64,000 nucleotides of DNA from Lysobacteraceae bacterium (GCA_030681035.1 JAUXUI010000110.1:1-64000); one strand, 5' to 3'; positions 26,330-35,380 are shown, counted from the first letter of the stretch. Notes: generated by a model not told the origin, from the letters alone. Numbers and translations are program-made.

Positions 26330-27838
26330 ATGAGCAGCGCCGCAAACAACAACACCTACATCCCGCCGCCGCCGGGCGAGGTTCTGGGGCATCCGCGCCA
26401 GCTATGGATGCTGTTCATGTCGGAGTTCTGGGAGCGCTTTGCCTTTTACGGCATGCGTTGGGCGCTGACGCTCTACATTGTCGCGCAGTTCTTTGAAGGT
26501 GAAGCCAGCGGTCAGGCCTATGCCAGCCGCACCTACGGTGCCTTTCTGGCATTGGTCTATGCCACTGCGTTATTCGGCGGCTACGTGGCGGATCGAGTGA
26601 TCGGCTATCAGCGCTCGATTTTACTGGGCGGAGTGATTTCGGCGATCGGCTATTTCATGATCGTGATCCCGAGCCAGGACATCTTCCTGCTCGGTCTGGC
26701 CACGATCATCGTCGCCAACGGCCTGTTCAAGCCCAACATCTCGACGATGGTCGGCAAGCTCTATCCGCCCGGCGATACCCGGCGCGACCGCGGCTTCACC
26801 ATCTTCTACATGGGCATCAACGCCGGTGGCTTGGTGTCGCCGCTGATCACCGGCTGGCTGGCCAGCGAGATCACCGATACCCCGATGACGCAGAACTACA
26901 AGGCGGTGTTCATCGCCGCCGGCATCGGCATGGTCATCAGCACCCTGTGGTTCTGGTTTGGCCGGCGTGGACTGGGCCATGTCGGGCGTCCGCCGGCCGA
27001 TCGCGATGGACGCAGGTCCATGATATTGGTGACTGTCGGCGCCATCCTGGCGGTGCCAGTGGTGTACCTGCTGATGGCCAAGGCCGGTGCCACCGTGCTG
27101 GCGTGGCTGCTGGGCGCGCTGTTCGTCGGGCTGGCGTTGATGCTGCTGATCGAGGCGCTGCGCGAGGGCAGCGTGGCGCGCGACAAGGTGGTCGCGATGC
27201 TGCTGCTGTTCGCTTTCAACGTGCTGTTCTGGATGTTCTTCGAGCAGGCCGGCAGTTCGTTCAACTTCCTTGCCCAGAATCTGGTCAATCGCCAGATGTT
27301 CGGTGGCTGGGAGTTTCCGGTCGGCTGGTTCCAGTCGGTGAACCCGGGCGCGATCGTGATCCTCGCGCCGATCGTGGCGCTGGCTTGGGGCTGGCTGGCC
27401 AAGCGCAATGTCGAGCCCTCGATACCACGCAAGTTCGGTCTTGGCCTGCTGTTCAACGCCGCGGCATTCGTGGTGCTGATTTTTGCTCTGCAATCGCTGG
27501 TCGGCAGCAATGGCCTGATCCCGTTCTGGCCACTGGTGCTGGTCTACGTGATGCAGACCGTTGGCGAGTTGTGCCTGTCGCCGATCGGCCTGTCGATGGT
27601 GACCAAACTGGCGCCGCTGCGTTACGTCGGGCTGGCCATGGGCGGCTGGTTTTTGTCCACTGCCATTGGCAACAACCTCTCCGGTATCTTTGCCGGCCAT
27701 GTCAGCGGCGAGACCGGCATGACCGTGCAATCGGCGCTGGAAGGCTTCACCTTCAGTTTCTGGCTGCTCGCGGGAGCGGGCGGGTTGCTGTTCCTGATCG
27801 CCCCGCTGATCAACAAGCTGATGCATGGCGTGAAGTGA
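26330..27838 (+). CDS. Proton-dependent oligopeptide transporter (POT/PTR2 family)
   Basis: A 502-residue inner-membrane MFS transporter with about 12-14 helices. Diagnostic features: the ExxERF proton-coupling motif as EFWERFAFYGMR in helix 1, GGYVADRVIGYQR in the helix 2-3 loop, and the PTR2 signature FTIFYMGINAGGLVSPLI. It imports di- and tripeptides with protons. The start has an upstream GGGG-rich sequence but no perfect Shine-Dalgarno. A strong terminator follows at 27872. Confidence 0.93.
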   Translation: MSSAANNNTYIPPPPGEVLGHPRQLWMLFMSEFWERFAFYGMRWALTLYIVAQFFEGEASGQAYASRTYGAFLALVYATALFGGYVADRVIGYQRSILLGGVISAIGYFMIVIPSQDIFLLGLATIIVANGLFKPNISTMVGKLYPPGDTRRDRGFTIFYMGINAGGLVSPLITGWLASEITDTPMTQNYKAVFIAAGIGMVISTLWFWFGRRGLGHVGRPPADRDGRRSMILVTVGAILAVPVVYLLMAKAGATVLAWLLGALFVGLALMLLIEALREGSVARDKVVAMLLLFAFNVLFWMFFEQAGSSFNFLAQNLVNRQMFGGWEFPVGWFQSVNPGAIVILAPIVALAWGWLAKRNVEPSIPRKFGLGLLFNAAAFVVLIFALQSLVGSNGLIPFWPLVLVYVMQTVGELCLSPIGLSMVTKLAPLRYVGLAMGGWFLSTAIGNNLSGIFAGHVSGETGMTVQSALEGFTFSFWLLAGAGGLLFLIAPLINKLMHGVK

Positions 27839-27871
27839 TCCTTGGATAACGCACATCCAAAGACGTGCAAT

Positions 27872-27914
27872 CTGCCCGGGGGCGCCGCTTGGCGCGGCCT
27901 CCCGGGCATTTTTT
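27872..27914 (+). terminator. Rho-independent terminator after the peptide transporter gene
   Basis: TGCCCGGG...CCCGGGCA brackets an inner GCGCCGC/GCGCGGC stem and is followed directly by TTTTTT. It lies 34 bp beyond the transporter stop. Confidence 0.88.
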
Positions 27915-28066
27915 CAACGCCCGGCTGAACGCAGGGCTGTCTATAATGACCGCCCCATCGCCGTTTGCCGGACATGACGAACGATCCGCATTCTCCCGCG
28001 CGCAGCGCGGCTGCCCAGTAATGCGTGATTTGCAGGTGCGTTGACGGGCGGTTCGAGGTGGGTGAT

Positions 28067-28465
28067 TCACCAGCTCCATCGTACATGCGGATAGCGATGG
28101 ATTTTTTCGTCAGCGGTAATCAGCGGGGCGTTCAACTCGCGCGCCAACGCGACAATCATGCGATCTGCCGGATCTTTGTGGAACTCACCCGGCAAGTTCA
28201 CCGATTGGGCCGCGACGCGAGCGGTGATCGGCACGATGGCAACGCCTTCGATGCTTTCGACCGCGCGCAGCCAGTCGTCCAGTTCCATCGCCAACGCGAT
28301 GCGGCCGCGCTGTACCAGCATGGCAAGCTCCCACGCGCTGATTGCCGACACCAGTACCTGTCCGTTGCCGGTCAGCGTGTCCTCGATGAGCGCCTTCGCG
28401 GTTGCCGCCAGGCGCGTATCGCCACTGACCCACCAGATCAGGGTGTGGGTGTCGAGTACGATCAA
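28067..28465 (-). CDS. vapC: PIN-domain toxin VapC
   Basis: A 132-residue PIN-domain endoribonuclease. The acidic metal-binding residues are in place: D5 (VLDTHT), E46 (SAWELAM), D98/D101 (KDPADRMIVA) and D119 (ITADEKI). VapC toxins usually cleave tRNA or rRNA. It overlaps the upstream antitoxin gene by 4 bp. The frame is complete, so this module appears functional, in contrast to four broken toxin genes further on. Confidence 0.92.
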   Translation of the reverse strand: MIVLDTHTLIWWVSGDTRLAATAKALIEDTLTGNGQVLVSAISAWELAMLVQRGRIALAMELDDWLRAVESIEGVAIVPITARVAAQSVNLPGEFHKDPADRMIVALARELNAPLITADEKIHRYPHVRWSW

Positions 28466-28704
28466 GTCAGCGCTTCCCAGTCGTCTTCCGCGACCGGTTC
28501 CAGTGGCGCGTCGTAGCGCAACAGCGAGCCTTTGAGCTTGTCACGCACATCGCTCGCGCTGCCGAGGTACTTGCGCACAATCAGGGTGCGCGTGCCGTGG
28601 TCGGTGACGATCACCGGTTCGCCGGTCATCTCGACGCGACGGAAGATTTCCAGCGCGTGCGCCTTGAACTTCGATTTGGAGATTTCGGTTTCCACAACAA
28701 GCAT
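28462..28704 (-). CDS. Phd/YefM-type antitoxin of the VapC toxin
   Basis: An 80-residue antitoxin. Residues 1-50 have the Phd/YefM layout (SKSKFKAHALEIFRRVEMTGEPVIVTDHG), which forms the DNA-binding dimer. The tail (SLLRYDAPLEPVAEDDWEAL) is the acidic toxin-neutralising segment. It precedes vapC with a 4-bp overlap. It probably autoregulates through the inverted repeat just upstream. Confidence 0.88.
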   Translation of the reverse strand: MLVVETEISKSKFKAHALEIFRRVEMTGEPVIVTDHGTRTLIVRKYLGSASDVRDKLKGSLLRYDAPLEPVAEDDWEALT

Positions 28705-28712
28705 CTCGTCAA

Positions 28713-28740
28713 GTGACTGTAGTCATATTTACATAGTCAC
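28713..28740. promoter_or_regulatory. Inverted repeat upstream of the vapBC-type operon
   Basis: GTGACT at 28713-28718 and AGTCAC at 28735-28740 are perfect inverted arms around an AT-rich centre, 9 bp before the antitoxin ATG. Position and symmetry fit an autoregulatory operator overlapping the promoter. Confidence 0.5.
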
Positions 28741-29144
28741 AATATGATTTTCAAGTGTTTGCGTGTTGCTGGAGCTGGCGAGTCTCGCCACAAGAGACGA
28801 GGCACATATCACTGCCCAGCGGTTGCGTTATGCGTCTTCCCGCACAGTCACATGCGTTGATCCGCACGCGTCAGTGCACAGCACGGTAGTGATCGACACC
28901 GGTCGTCGAAGGGGCTGGTTTTGGTGGGGCCGGCGGATGCTGCATTCGCCATTTGCAAACAGCGATAGCAGGTATTGGTCGGTGGCCCGTGCGACGACCG
29001 TTGTCGCGGCGAAGTACGACTATCGGCATGGCGGATGGCGAGCCTATACCTGCGGCAGGTGGGTATTGACTGCCTGCCCCGAAGGAGTAGAGTTGGCCTG
29101 CGCGAGCGGACAGACTGCAAGCCACCAACCCGTGAGGGGTTCTC
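28741..29144. other. Non-coding gap upstream of the NAD operon
   Basis: A frame of 143 codons on the plus strand (28763-29194) has no recognisable product and overlaps nadM, so I do not call it. The only structure I see is a perfect 13-bp palindrome, ACCTGC-G-GCAGGT, at 29048-29060, about 85 bp before the first gene, which is a possible operator for the NAD operon (weak inference). Confidence 0.35.
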
Positions 29145-30194
29145 ATGGATCACGATTACCTCGTTTTCATCGGGCGTTTCGAGCCCTTTCATAACGGCCA
29201 TGCAGCCGTTGCCCGCTTCGCACTGAGCCGGGCCAAAAAGCTCGTCATTCTGGTCGGCTCGGCCGACACTCCCCGCACAATCAAGAACCCTTGGACCGTG
29301 GCCGAGCGCGCGGTGATGATTCAGGCGGCGTTGGACGGCGCGGCGGATCGCTTGATCATTCAGCCGCTGCGCGATCACCTTTACAACGAGAGCCTGTGGA
29401 TCGCTGCGGTACAGCGCACCGTGGCCGAGGCGATCAAGGCCGATGGCGGTGGTTCGGACGCGCGGATCGGTCTGGTCGGCAAGGACAAGGACGCCTCCAG
29501 CTATTACCTTCAGGAATTCCCGCAATGGGACTTGGTGGATGTCCGCCACACCGAGACGCTATCGGCGACCGAACTGCGCCGCTATTTGTTCGAAGCCAAC
29601 CAGCTCAACAGCCATGGCGGTTTGATGCTGATCCGGGCCAACGTGCCGGGCCCGGTGTTCGACATGCTCGATGCGTTCCGCAAGAGCTCGCCAAGTTTCA
29701 AGCAACTGGTGGCCGAGCATCATTTCATCGACACCTATCGCGCTGCCTGGGCTGATGCGCCCTATCCGCCAACCTTTTCCACCACCGATGCGGTAGTGGT
29801 CCATTCGGGCCATGTGCTGCTGGTGCGCCGTCGCGCCGAGCCCGGCAAAGGGCTGTGGGCGCTGCCCGGCGGCTTCGTCGGCCAGAGCGAAAGCATCCTC
29901 GAATCGTGCTTGCGTGAGCTGCGCGAGGAGACCCGGCTGCGGATCCCGGTGCCGGTGCTCAAGGGGTCGATCAAGGGGCAACAGGTTTTCGACCATCCCG
30001 AGCGCAGCCTGCGCGGGCGCACCATCACCCACGCCTTCCATTTCGAGTTTCCGGCCGGCGAACTGCCCGAGGTGCGCGGCGGCGATGATGCCGACAAGGC
30101 GCGTTGGGTAGCGGTCAGCGAAGCGCTGGAAATGGGCACGCAACTGTTCGAAGACCATTTGCACATTCTGGAGTTTTTCCTGGGCCGGGGTTGA
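29145..30194 (+). CDS. nadM: Bifunctional NMN adenylyltransferase / Nudix hydrolase (NadM-Nudix)
   Basis: A 349-residue fusion. The N-terminal nucleotidyltransferase (about 1-175) has GRFEPFHNGH at 10-19 and the C-terminal ATP motif SATELRRYLFE near 143; it joins NMN to AMP from ATP to give NAD+. The C-terminal Nudix domain (about 205-345) carries the box GGFVGQSES...RELREET near 241-262, typical of ADP-ribose pyrophosphatases. In related bacteria the pair salvages NAD and clears ADP-ribose. It is first of a tight four-gene run with a nicotinamide phosphoribosyltransferase next, which supplies its substrate NMN. Confidence 0.95.
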   Translation: MDHDYLVFIGRFEPFHNGHAAVARFALSRAKKLVILVGSADTPRTIKNPWTVAERAVMIQAALDGAADRLIIQPLRDHLYNESLWIAAVQRTVAEAIKADGGGSDARIGLVGKDKDASSYYLQEFPQWDLVDVRHTETLSATELRRYLFEANQLNSHGGLMLIRANVPGPVFDMLDAFRKSSPSFKQLVAEHHFIDTYRAAWADAPYPPTFSTTDAVVVHSGHVLLVRRRAEPGKGLWALPGGFVGQSESILESCLRELREETRLRIPVPVLKGSIKGQQVFDHPERSLRGRTITHAFHFEFPAGELPEVRGGDDADKARWVAVSEALEMGTQLFEDHLHILEFFLGRG

Positions 30195-30256
30195 TCCCGG
30201 CCTTCCCAGCCGGTGGACAGACCGCCGGTTTCCCGCGACGCGAAGGAGCTTCCGTC

Positions 30257-31681
30257 ATGAAATGCCTCGACAATCTTCTCCTCAACACCGACAGCTACAA
30301 GGCCAGCCACTGGCTGCAATACCCGCCCAATACCGATGCGACGTTTTTCTATGTCGAATCACGTGGTGGGCTGTACGACCGCACCGTGTTCTTCGGTCTT
30401 CAGGCCATCCTCAAGGAATACCTGGCCAAGCCGATCAGCCACGCCGATGTGGACGAGGCGCGCGACCTGTTCGCGGCCCACGGGGAGCCGTTCAATGACA
30501 GCGGTTGGCGTTATATCGTCGATCATCATCGCGGCCTGCTGCCGGTGCGCATCCGCGCCGTACCCGAGGGCAGCGTGGTGCCGACCCACCAAGCGCTGGT
30601 GACGATCGAGTCCACCGATCCGATGGCTTGTTGGGTGCCATCGTACCTTGAGACCTTGCTGCTGCGCTTGTGGTATCCGGTGACCGTGGCGACGATCAGT
30701 TGGCATGCCAAGCAGACCATTCGCCAGTTCCTGGAACGCACCAGCGACGATCCAGTGGGACAACTGCCATTCAAGTTGCATGACTTCGGCGCGCGCGGCG
30801 TCTCCAGCGCCGAGTCGGCGGCATTGGGCGGTGCCGCGCATCTGGTGAACTTCATGGGCACCGATACAGTTTCAGGGCTGATGGCGGCCAAGGCGTATTA
30901 CCACGAGCCGATGGCCGGGTTTTCGATACCGGCAGCCGAGCACAGCACCATTACCAGTTGGGGGCGCGAGAACGAGGCCGCGGCCTATCGCAACATGCTG
31001 CGCCAGTTCGCCAAGCCCGGAGCCATCGTTGCGGTGGTGTCCGATAGCTACGACATCTATCACGCGATCCGTGAGCACTGGGGCAAGACCCTGAAAGCGG
31101 AAGTGATTGCTTCGGGCGCGACGGTGGTGGTGCGGCCCGACTCGGGCGATCCGGTGGCGGTAGTGCATCAGTGTCTGGAACTGCTGGACGAAGCCTTTGG
31201 GCACACGCTCAACAGCAAGGGCTACAGGGTGCTCAACCATGTGCGGGTGCTCCAGGGCGATGGCATCAATCCCAACAGCATTCGCGCCATCCTGGAGCGC
31301 GTCACCAGCGCCGGATACGCGACCGACAACGTCGCGTTTGGCATGGGGGGTGCCTTGTTGCAGCAGCTCAACCGCGATACCCAGAAGTTCGCGCTCAAGT
31401 GTTCGGCAGCCCGGGTGGACGGCAACTGGATCGACGTCTACAAGGATCCGATCACCGACAAGGGCAAGCAAAGCAAGCGAGGACGCATGACTTTGGTGCA
31501 GCACCGCGAGTACGGCACTTTCAAGACCGTATCGGTGCCGCCCGAAGCCGCGTCGCTCACTGATGCGCAGATGCCGCTGGGCTTTCACGACGCGCTGGTC
31601 ACGGTCTGGGAGGATGGCCGCATCGTCAACGACTGGACTTTCGCCGCTGTGCGTGCTCGTGCCAACGCGGCGCGGCTCTGA
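30257..31681 (+). CDS. nadV: Nicotinamide phosphoribosyltransferase
   Basis: A 474-residue NAMPT-type enzyme that makes NMN from nicotinamide and PRPP, bypassing deamidation. Family segments: LNTDSYKASHWLQYP at the N-terminus, HDFGARGVSSAESAALGG, and VVRPDSGDPVAVV. Length matches bacterial NadV. The ATG at 30257 has AAGGAG upstream; the longer frame from 30104 overlaps nadM. The product feeds NadM upstream. Two further genes of the run follow. Confidence 0.95.
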   Translation: MKCLDNLLLNTDSYKASHWLQYPPNTDATFFYVESRGGLYDRTVFFGLQAILKEYLAKPISHADVDEARDLFAAHGEPFNDSGWRYIVDHHRGLLPVRIRAVPEGSVVPTHQALVTIESTDPMACWVPSYLETLLLRLWYPVTVATISWHAKQTIRQFLERTSDDPVGQLPFKLHDFGARGVSSAESAALGGAAHLVNFMGTDTVSGLMAAKAYYHEPMAGFSIPAAEHSTITSWGRENEAAAYRNMLRQFAKPGAIVAVVSDSYDIYHAIREHWGKTLKAEVIASGATVVVRPDSGDPVAVVHQCLELLDEAFGHTLNSKGYRVLNHVRVLQGDGINPNSIRAILERVTSAGYATDNVAFGMGGALLQQLNRDTQKFALKCSAARVDGNWIDVYKDPITDKGKQSKRGRMTLVQHREYGTFKTVSVPPEAASLTDAQMPLGFHDALVTVWEDGRIVNDWTFAAVRARANAARL

Positions 31682-31777
31682 GGTCTACGTGATGGATCGC
31701 CGTTTCTGCGACCCGGCGTGACCGGGCCGCACCACTCGCACCACCCGCGACCACGCGGGAATCGCAAGGAGAATCTC

Positions 31778-32791
31778 ATGCTCGGCTTACGTTACGTCAA
31801 ATCCTCACCCAGCCACTACCTGTTGCAGTACCGCAATGGCCAGATCGTTCGCGAAGGTTCCGGCCTGGCTTTCTTCTACTTCGCGCCGCGTTCCACCCTG
31901 GTCAGCGTGCCGTTGACCGCGGTCGATGTTCCATTCATGTTTGAAGAGATCACCCGCGACTTCCAGTCCGTTACCCTGCAAGGCCAGGTCAGCTATCGCA
32001 TCGCCGAGCCCAAGACGCTGGCGCAGCAATTGGACTTCACCATGCAGGCCAACGGCAACTACGCGTCCGAGGATCCGCAACGCCTCCCGGTACGCGTCCT
32101 CAATGCGGTCAAGGCGCAGTTCCGCGCGCTATTGCAGGAGTTGGATCTGCGCGAAGTGCTGCAGGGCACCGAGCGCTTGGCCAAGACCGCGCGCAACGGG
32201 CTGGCTTCGGCGCCGAGCTTGCTGGCGCTGGGTATCGAGATCGGCGACCTCGGGCTCCTGGCGGTCAAGCCCAACCCCGAAACCGCGCGCGCGCTGGAGG
32301 CGCCGATGCGCGAGCAGATTCTGAAGCAGGCCGATGACGCCACTTACACGCGCCGCAATGCCGCGATCGAGCAGGAGCAACTGATCAAGGAGAGCGAGTT
32401 GCGCAGCGAACTGGTGGTCGAGCAGAAAAAGCGTCAGGTACGCGAAACGCAGGTGGAGTCCGAGCGCGTCATCCTGGAGAAAAAGCACCAGATCCAGACC
32501 CAGGAGTTGGCGGGCAAGGTTGAGCTGGAGCAACAAAACGGTGAGCTGGTGCAGTTGCGGGCAGAAAACCAGAAGCGAGAAGCGGAGGTGCGCGCTTATG
32601 CCATGCAAACGATGGTCGGGGCGATGAAGGGGCTGGATGCGCGCTCATTGCAGGCCATGCTGATCGGGCAGGCCAGCCCCGAAACGCTGATGGCCTTGGG
32701 TTTTCAGAACGTTGCCGACAATGCCGCGAAGATCGGCGAATTCAATTTCTCCCCGGACATTTTGCGACAACTGGCGCGCAAGGCGGAGTGA
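31778..32791 (+). CDS. SPFH/band 7 domain protein
   Basis: A 337-residue protein. The SPFH domain covers about 20-195 (YRNGQIVREGSGLAFFYFAPRS, then LQGQVSYRIAEP). A charged coiled coil of KR/QE repeats covers about 200-285 (EQEQLIKESELRSELVVEQ). There is no obvious N-terminal membrane helix, so it would be peripheral or cytosolic. SPFH proteins oligomerise as scaffolds, often on membranes. AAGGAG precedes the ATG at 31778. It is embedded in the NAD operon, 96 bp after nadV and touching the next gene; its link to NAD metabolism is inferred from this position only. Confidence 0.85.
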   Translation: MLGLRYVKSSPSHYLLQYRNGQIVREGSGLAFFYFAPRSTLVSVPLTAVDVPFMFEEITRDFQSVTLQGQVSYRIAEPKTLAQQLDFTMQANGNYASEDPQRLPVRVLNAVKAQFRALLQELDLREVLQGTERLAKTARNGLASAPSLLALGIEIGDLGLLAVKPNPETARALEAPMREQILKQADDATYTRRNAAIEQEQLIKESELRSELVVEQKKRQVRETQVESERVILEKKHQIQTQELAGKVELEQQNGELVQLRAENQKREAEVRAYAMQTMVGAMKGLDARSLQAMLIGQASPETLMALGFQNVADNAAKIGEFNFSPDILRQLARKAE

Positions 32792-32796
32792 TTGCC

Positions 32797-33735
32797 ATGG
32801 ACAACGCCGATCGCAAGATCATCCTGGTGACGCGCCGCACACGCCTGCAGGAACTGGTGACGCGATACAACACCGTCGAGCAGGCACGATTTCAGGCGGA
32901 ACACCTGGGAATGGACTTTGGCGACTTTCTGGCCGAGGACCGAACCTACCAGGCGGCAGTGGCCGAGGCGGAAGCGATGCTCGGGCAGCATGGGCGCCTG
33001 CAACGTCTGGATCGCGGCTTCTTGCCTAACTTCCTGTTTCCGCCAGACGCAACGGTGGTCGTACTTGGTCAGGACGGACTGGTCGCCAACACCCTCAAAT
33101 ACCTTCGCGACCACCAACCGGTACTCGGCATCAACCCCGACATTGCCCGCTGGGACGGCGCACTGCTGCCCTTTGGCGTGGCGGACCTGGCTGCGGTGCT
33201 GCCAGATGTGTGGAAGGGGCGCCGACCGATTCGCGAGGTGAGCATGGCGCGCGCACGGCTCACCGATGGTCAGGAGCTGCTGGCGGTCAATGATTTCTTT
33301 ATCGGTGTGCGGGGGCATACGTCGGCGCGCTACGAGATTGGGCTCGGTGAACGCCAGGAGCGGCAATCCTCCAGCGGCGTGATCGTTTCGACCGGACTGG
33401 GCTCCACCGGCTGGTTGCGCAGTGTGCTGACCGGGGCAACCGGCGTTGCCGGCGGGCGTTGCGCCAAGGAGGTCAACCATCTCCGGCAGAAGGGATTGCC
33501 GTGGGATGCCCGTGAACTGGTTTTCAGCGTGCGCGAGCCATACCCCAGCCGTTGGAGCCAGGCAGAGCTGGTGTTTGGTCGCATCGGCTCCGATCACCCG
33601 CTGCGGATCCGTTCGCTGATGCCTGACGGTGGCCTGATCTTCAGCGATGGCATCGAAGCCGATGGCATCGAGTTTCGCTCCGGCCTGGAAGTCAGCATCG
33701 GCTTGGCCAGCCAGCGTGGACACCTGTTGAATTAG
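32797..33735 (+). CDS. NAD kinase-like protein
   Basis: A 312-residue protein with the outline of the NAD kinase fold. VVVLGQDG at residues 87-94 takes the place of the GGDG loop, with Gln for the second Gly but the key aspartate D93 kept; AVNDFFIG (N165, D166) stands for the NE/D motif; VIVSTGLGSTGW (195-206) matches the GxxxSTPTGST segment. NAD kinases phosphorylate NAD+ to NADP+. The extra 80-residue N-terminal helical region is unusual. I choose ATG at 32797 with GGAG 8 bp upstream; a GTG at 32788 is possible. It is last in the NAD operon; activity on NAD or another nucleotide is unproven. Confidence 0.7.
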   Translation: MDNADRKIILVTRRTRLQELVTRYNTVEQARFQAEHLGMDFGDFLAEDRTYQAAVAEAEAMLGQHGRLQRLDRGFLPNFLFPPDATVVVLGQDGLVANTLKYLRDHQPVLGINPDIARWDGALLPFGVADLAAVLPDVWKGRRPIREVSMARARLTDGQELLAVNDFFIGVRGHTSARYEIGLGERQERQSSSGVIVSTGLGSTGWLRSVLTGATGVAGGRCAKEVNHLRQKGLPWDARELVFSVREPYPSRWSQAELVFGRIGSDHPLRIRSLMPDGGLIFSDGIEADGIEFRSGLEVSIGLASQRGHLLN

Positions 33736-34110
33736 TCGGCTATCGCGCTGGCCTATGGCGGCGGCGCTTGCCTGGTTTCGTCACCTGATGACGCAAAAGT
33801 GGATGATTTTGGATACTTGCGGAAAAACTGTTTTCCATCAAGAAATGACAATAAAAACAATGCAATGCAGCGACGACGCGCGGTGATGGCTATGCGTTGC
33901 CCCGATGATGGATTGGACCGACCTTTAGAAAAATGTATTTAAAATAAATACTTGGCGTTAAATGGCGAGCCTCCGTTGCACCTGAGATGCACCGAGGCTT
34001 CACGAAGTCAGCTTCTGAGGCCTTCCGGCGTCGCTCTCCATCAGCGAATGGATGTTGCAGCTGACAAAGTATGACTGAACGTCGGTAGTTGCTGACAGAT
34101 GTTTTGTCAG

Positions 34111-34374
34111 CTAGTCTGCGCTTGTCACCTCGTGGCGGTGCTGCTCGTTGTACCAAGGCGTGAACTCACGCATCCAGTCCGCGTGCGTGAAACGTGGCGC
34201 TTGGTCCGACGAAGTCTGCGGCTTGGTCGCAGAGAGTTCACTGCTCCACCAGACCTCGCCACATACGCATTCACGCTTGACCTGGCGATCCTGGCCCGTG
34301 CCGCGCTCGCCAATTTCGAACGTGTTTGGCGATGCGCAATTAGGGCAAAGCGTGTAGCAGTCACTGTCTGGCAT
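34111..34374 (-). CDS. Small zinc-ribbon hypothetical protein
   Basis: An 87-residue protein with C6, CPNC at 10-13 and CVC at 36-38, spaced as a zinc ribbon. The rest is polar (SSDQAPRFTHADWMREF). I do not recognise a family. It lies downstream of the higA antitoxin on the same strand, inside the dusA island, so it may be cargo. The start at M (34374) is chosen to begin at the cysteine-rich part; 34395 is possible. Confidence 0.5.
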   Translation of the reverse strand: MPDSDCYTLCPNCASPNTFEIGERGTGQDRQVKRECVCGEVWWSSELSATKPQTSSDQAPRFTHADWMREFTPWYNEQHRHEVTSAD

Positions 34375-34391
34375 GCGAGTAAACCTCCTGG

Positions 34392-34706
34392 TCATGCCGC
34401 AACTGACAGCGTACCGGTTTGCCCCTTGCGAGCCGGCTTCACCACAATCTCGACATGCTGTCCGAGCGCAAGCAGGCAGCGCATCATCTTTTCTTCGGAA
34501 ATGCCGCGGAACTGGCCACGCAGCATGGCCGATACTTTCGGCTGCGGCATTCCAAATAGAAGGGAAGCCTGTACTTGGGTCATGCGGCGTCGGGTCATCA
34601 GTGCGGCGATTTTGGTGGCGAGCTGAGCTTTGACTAGCATTTCATCCGCATCGGCGCGGCCGAGGTCGGCATAGACGTTGGTACTGCCTTCGTGAATCTT
34701 GATCAT
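34392..34706 (-). CDS. higA: HigA-type XRE antitoxin
   Basis: A 104-residue HTH protein. The Xre-type helix-turn-helix is at about 38-75 (MTQVQASLLFGMPQPKVSAMLRG), as in antitoxins of Gp49-like toxins. Its ATG overlaps the stop of the toxin frame once the toxin's frameshift is corrected (ATGA), the standard toxin-first higBA layout. The antitoxin frame is intact, whereas the toxin is broken. Confidence 0.88.
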   Translation of the reverse strand: MIKIHEGSTNVYADLGRADADEMLVKAQLATKIAALMTRRRMTQVQASLLFGMPQPKVSAMLRGQFRGISEEKMMRCLLALGQHVEIVVKPARKGQTGTLSVAA

Positions 34707-35073
34707 GGTTTTGCTCCTGTTGCGTGTGCCTCTGCGGCCTTAAGTCGCTCTTGAATCTTGTCCAGGTCGGGCTTCGGGTGGCGATGCCCTTGGTGGACTT
34801 CTTCTGGAAGCAATGCAGCACATACACCGCACTAGCGAACTTGACCGTGTACACCGCGCGGTAGGCGTCGCCGTGCCACTCCTCGACGACTTCCAGCACG
34901 CCGGCGGATCCAAAACCCTTCAGTGGCTTTGCCTGGCCGAACTTTTTTCCGGTCTGCGCCAGATGCAGCGCGTATCCGAAAACGTCCTGGATTCCATCGG
35001 GAATTTCCAGCAGATCCGTCTTGCTGGAGGCCACCCAATAAAGCGGCTTGGTGCTGGCTGGCTTTGTCGGCAT
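34703..35073 (-). pseudogene. higB: HigB-type (Gp49-like) toxin, frameshifted
   Basis: Residues 1-96 are a typical Gp49/HigB toxin (KPLYWVASSKTDLLEIP, AVYVLHCFQKKSTKGIAT). After about 34776-34779 the frame slips. In the +1 frame the expected tail PKPDLDKIQERLKAAEAHA resumes and stops exactly on the overlapping antitoxin ATG. Total length from ATG to that stop is 371 bases, one short of a multiple of three, so a single base has been lost. As it stands the protein ends in unrelated basic sequence. A sequencing error is possible in isolation but three other toxin genes show the same thing. Confidence 0.8.
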
Positions 35074-35076
35074 TCT

Positions 35077-35095
35077 ATATCCAAAGAGGTATATT
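35077..35095. promoter_or_regulatory. Near-palindromic operator/promoter of higBA
   Basis: TATATCC-AAAGA-GGTATAT is almost symmetrical and lies 3 bp before the higB ATG (minus strand). The AT-rich arms resemble a -10 region overlapped by an antitoxin-binding site, as expected for autoregulated higBA. Confidence 0.45.
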
Positions 35096-35104
35096 ATTCA
35101 ACGT

Positions 35105-35380
35105 GGGGTCTGGGCTGGTCGTTCCGGCACGTGCTCAGGTCGCAAGTGGGTGTAGCGCTTCAACGTGGTCCAAGACTCGTGCAGGTGAAGTGCGCAACCT
35201 CCGGGATGTCGAAGCCCGTCTCGAACAGGCGCGAAGTCGCCTCGTGCCGTAGATCATGGAAGTGCAGGTCGCTCAGGCCGAGCAGGCGCACTGCGCGGGT
35301 GAAGGCCGCACCGATTGACTTCGAGTTGTATGGAAATACTTCGGTTGAGGATCGTTCCCATAGATTCAGTGCAACACGGG
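35105..35380 (-). pseudogene. Tyrosine recombinase (integrase) C-terminal remnant
   Basis: The minus strand encodes SKSIGAAFTRAVRLLG and LHFHDLRHEATSRLFE, the box II Arg-His region of tyrosine recombinases, then PEVA. After a frameshift the ending SWTTLKRYTHLRPEHV, with the catalytic tyrosine, is readable in another frame. The N-terminal core and arm-binding domains are missing. It sits directly beside the dusA attachment repeat, where the integrase of a dusA-targeting element is expected. Confidence 0.8.

Noticed and set aside
28763-29194. 143-codon frame before nadM
   Set aside because: No similarity or good start, and it runs into nadM, whose start is well supported.
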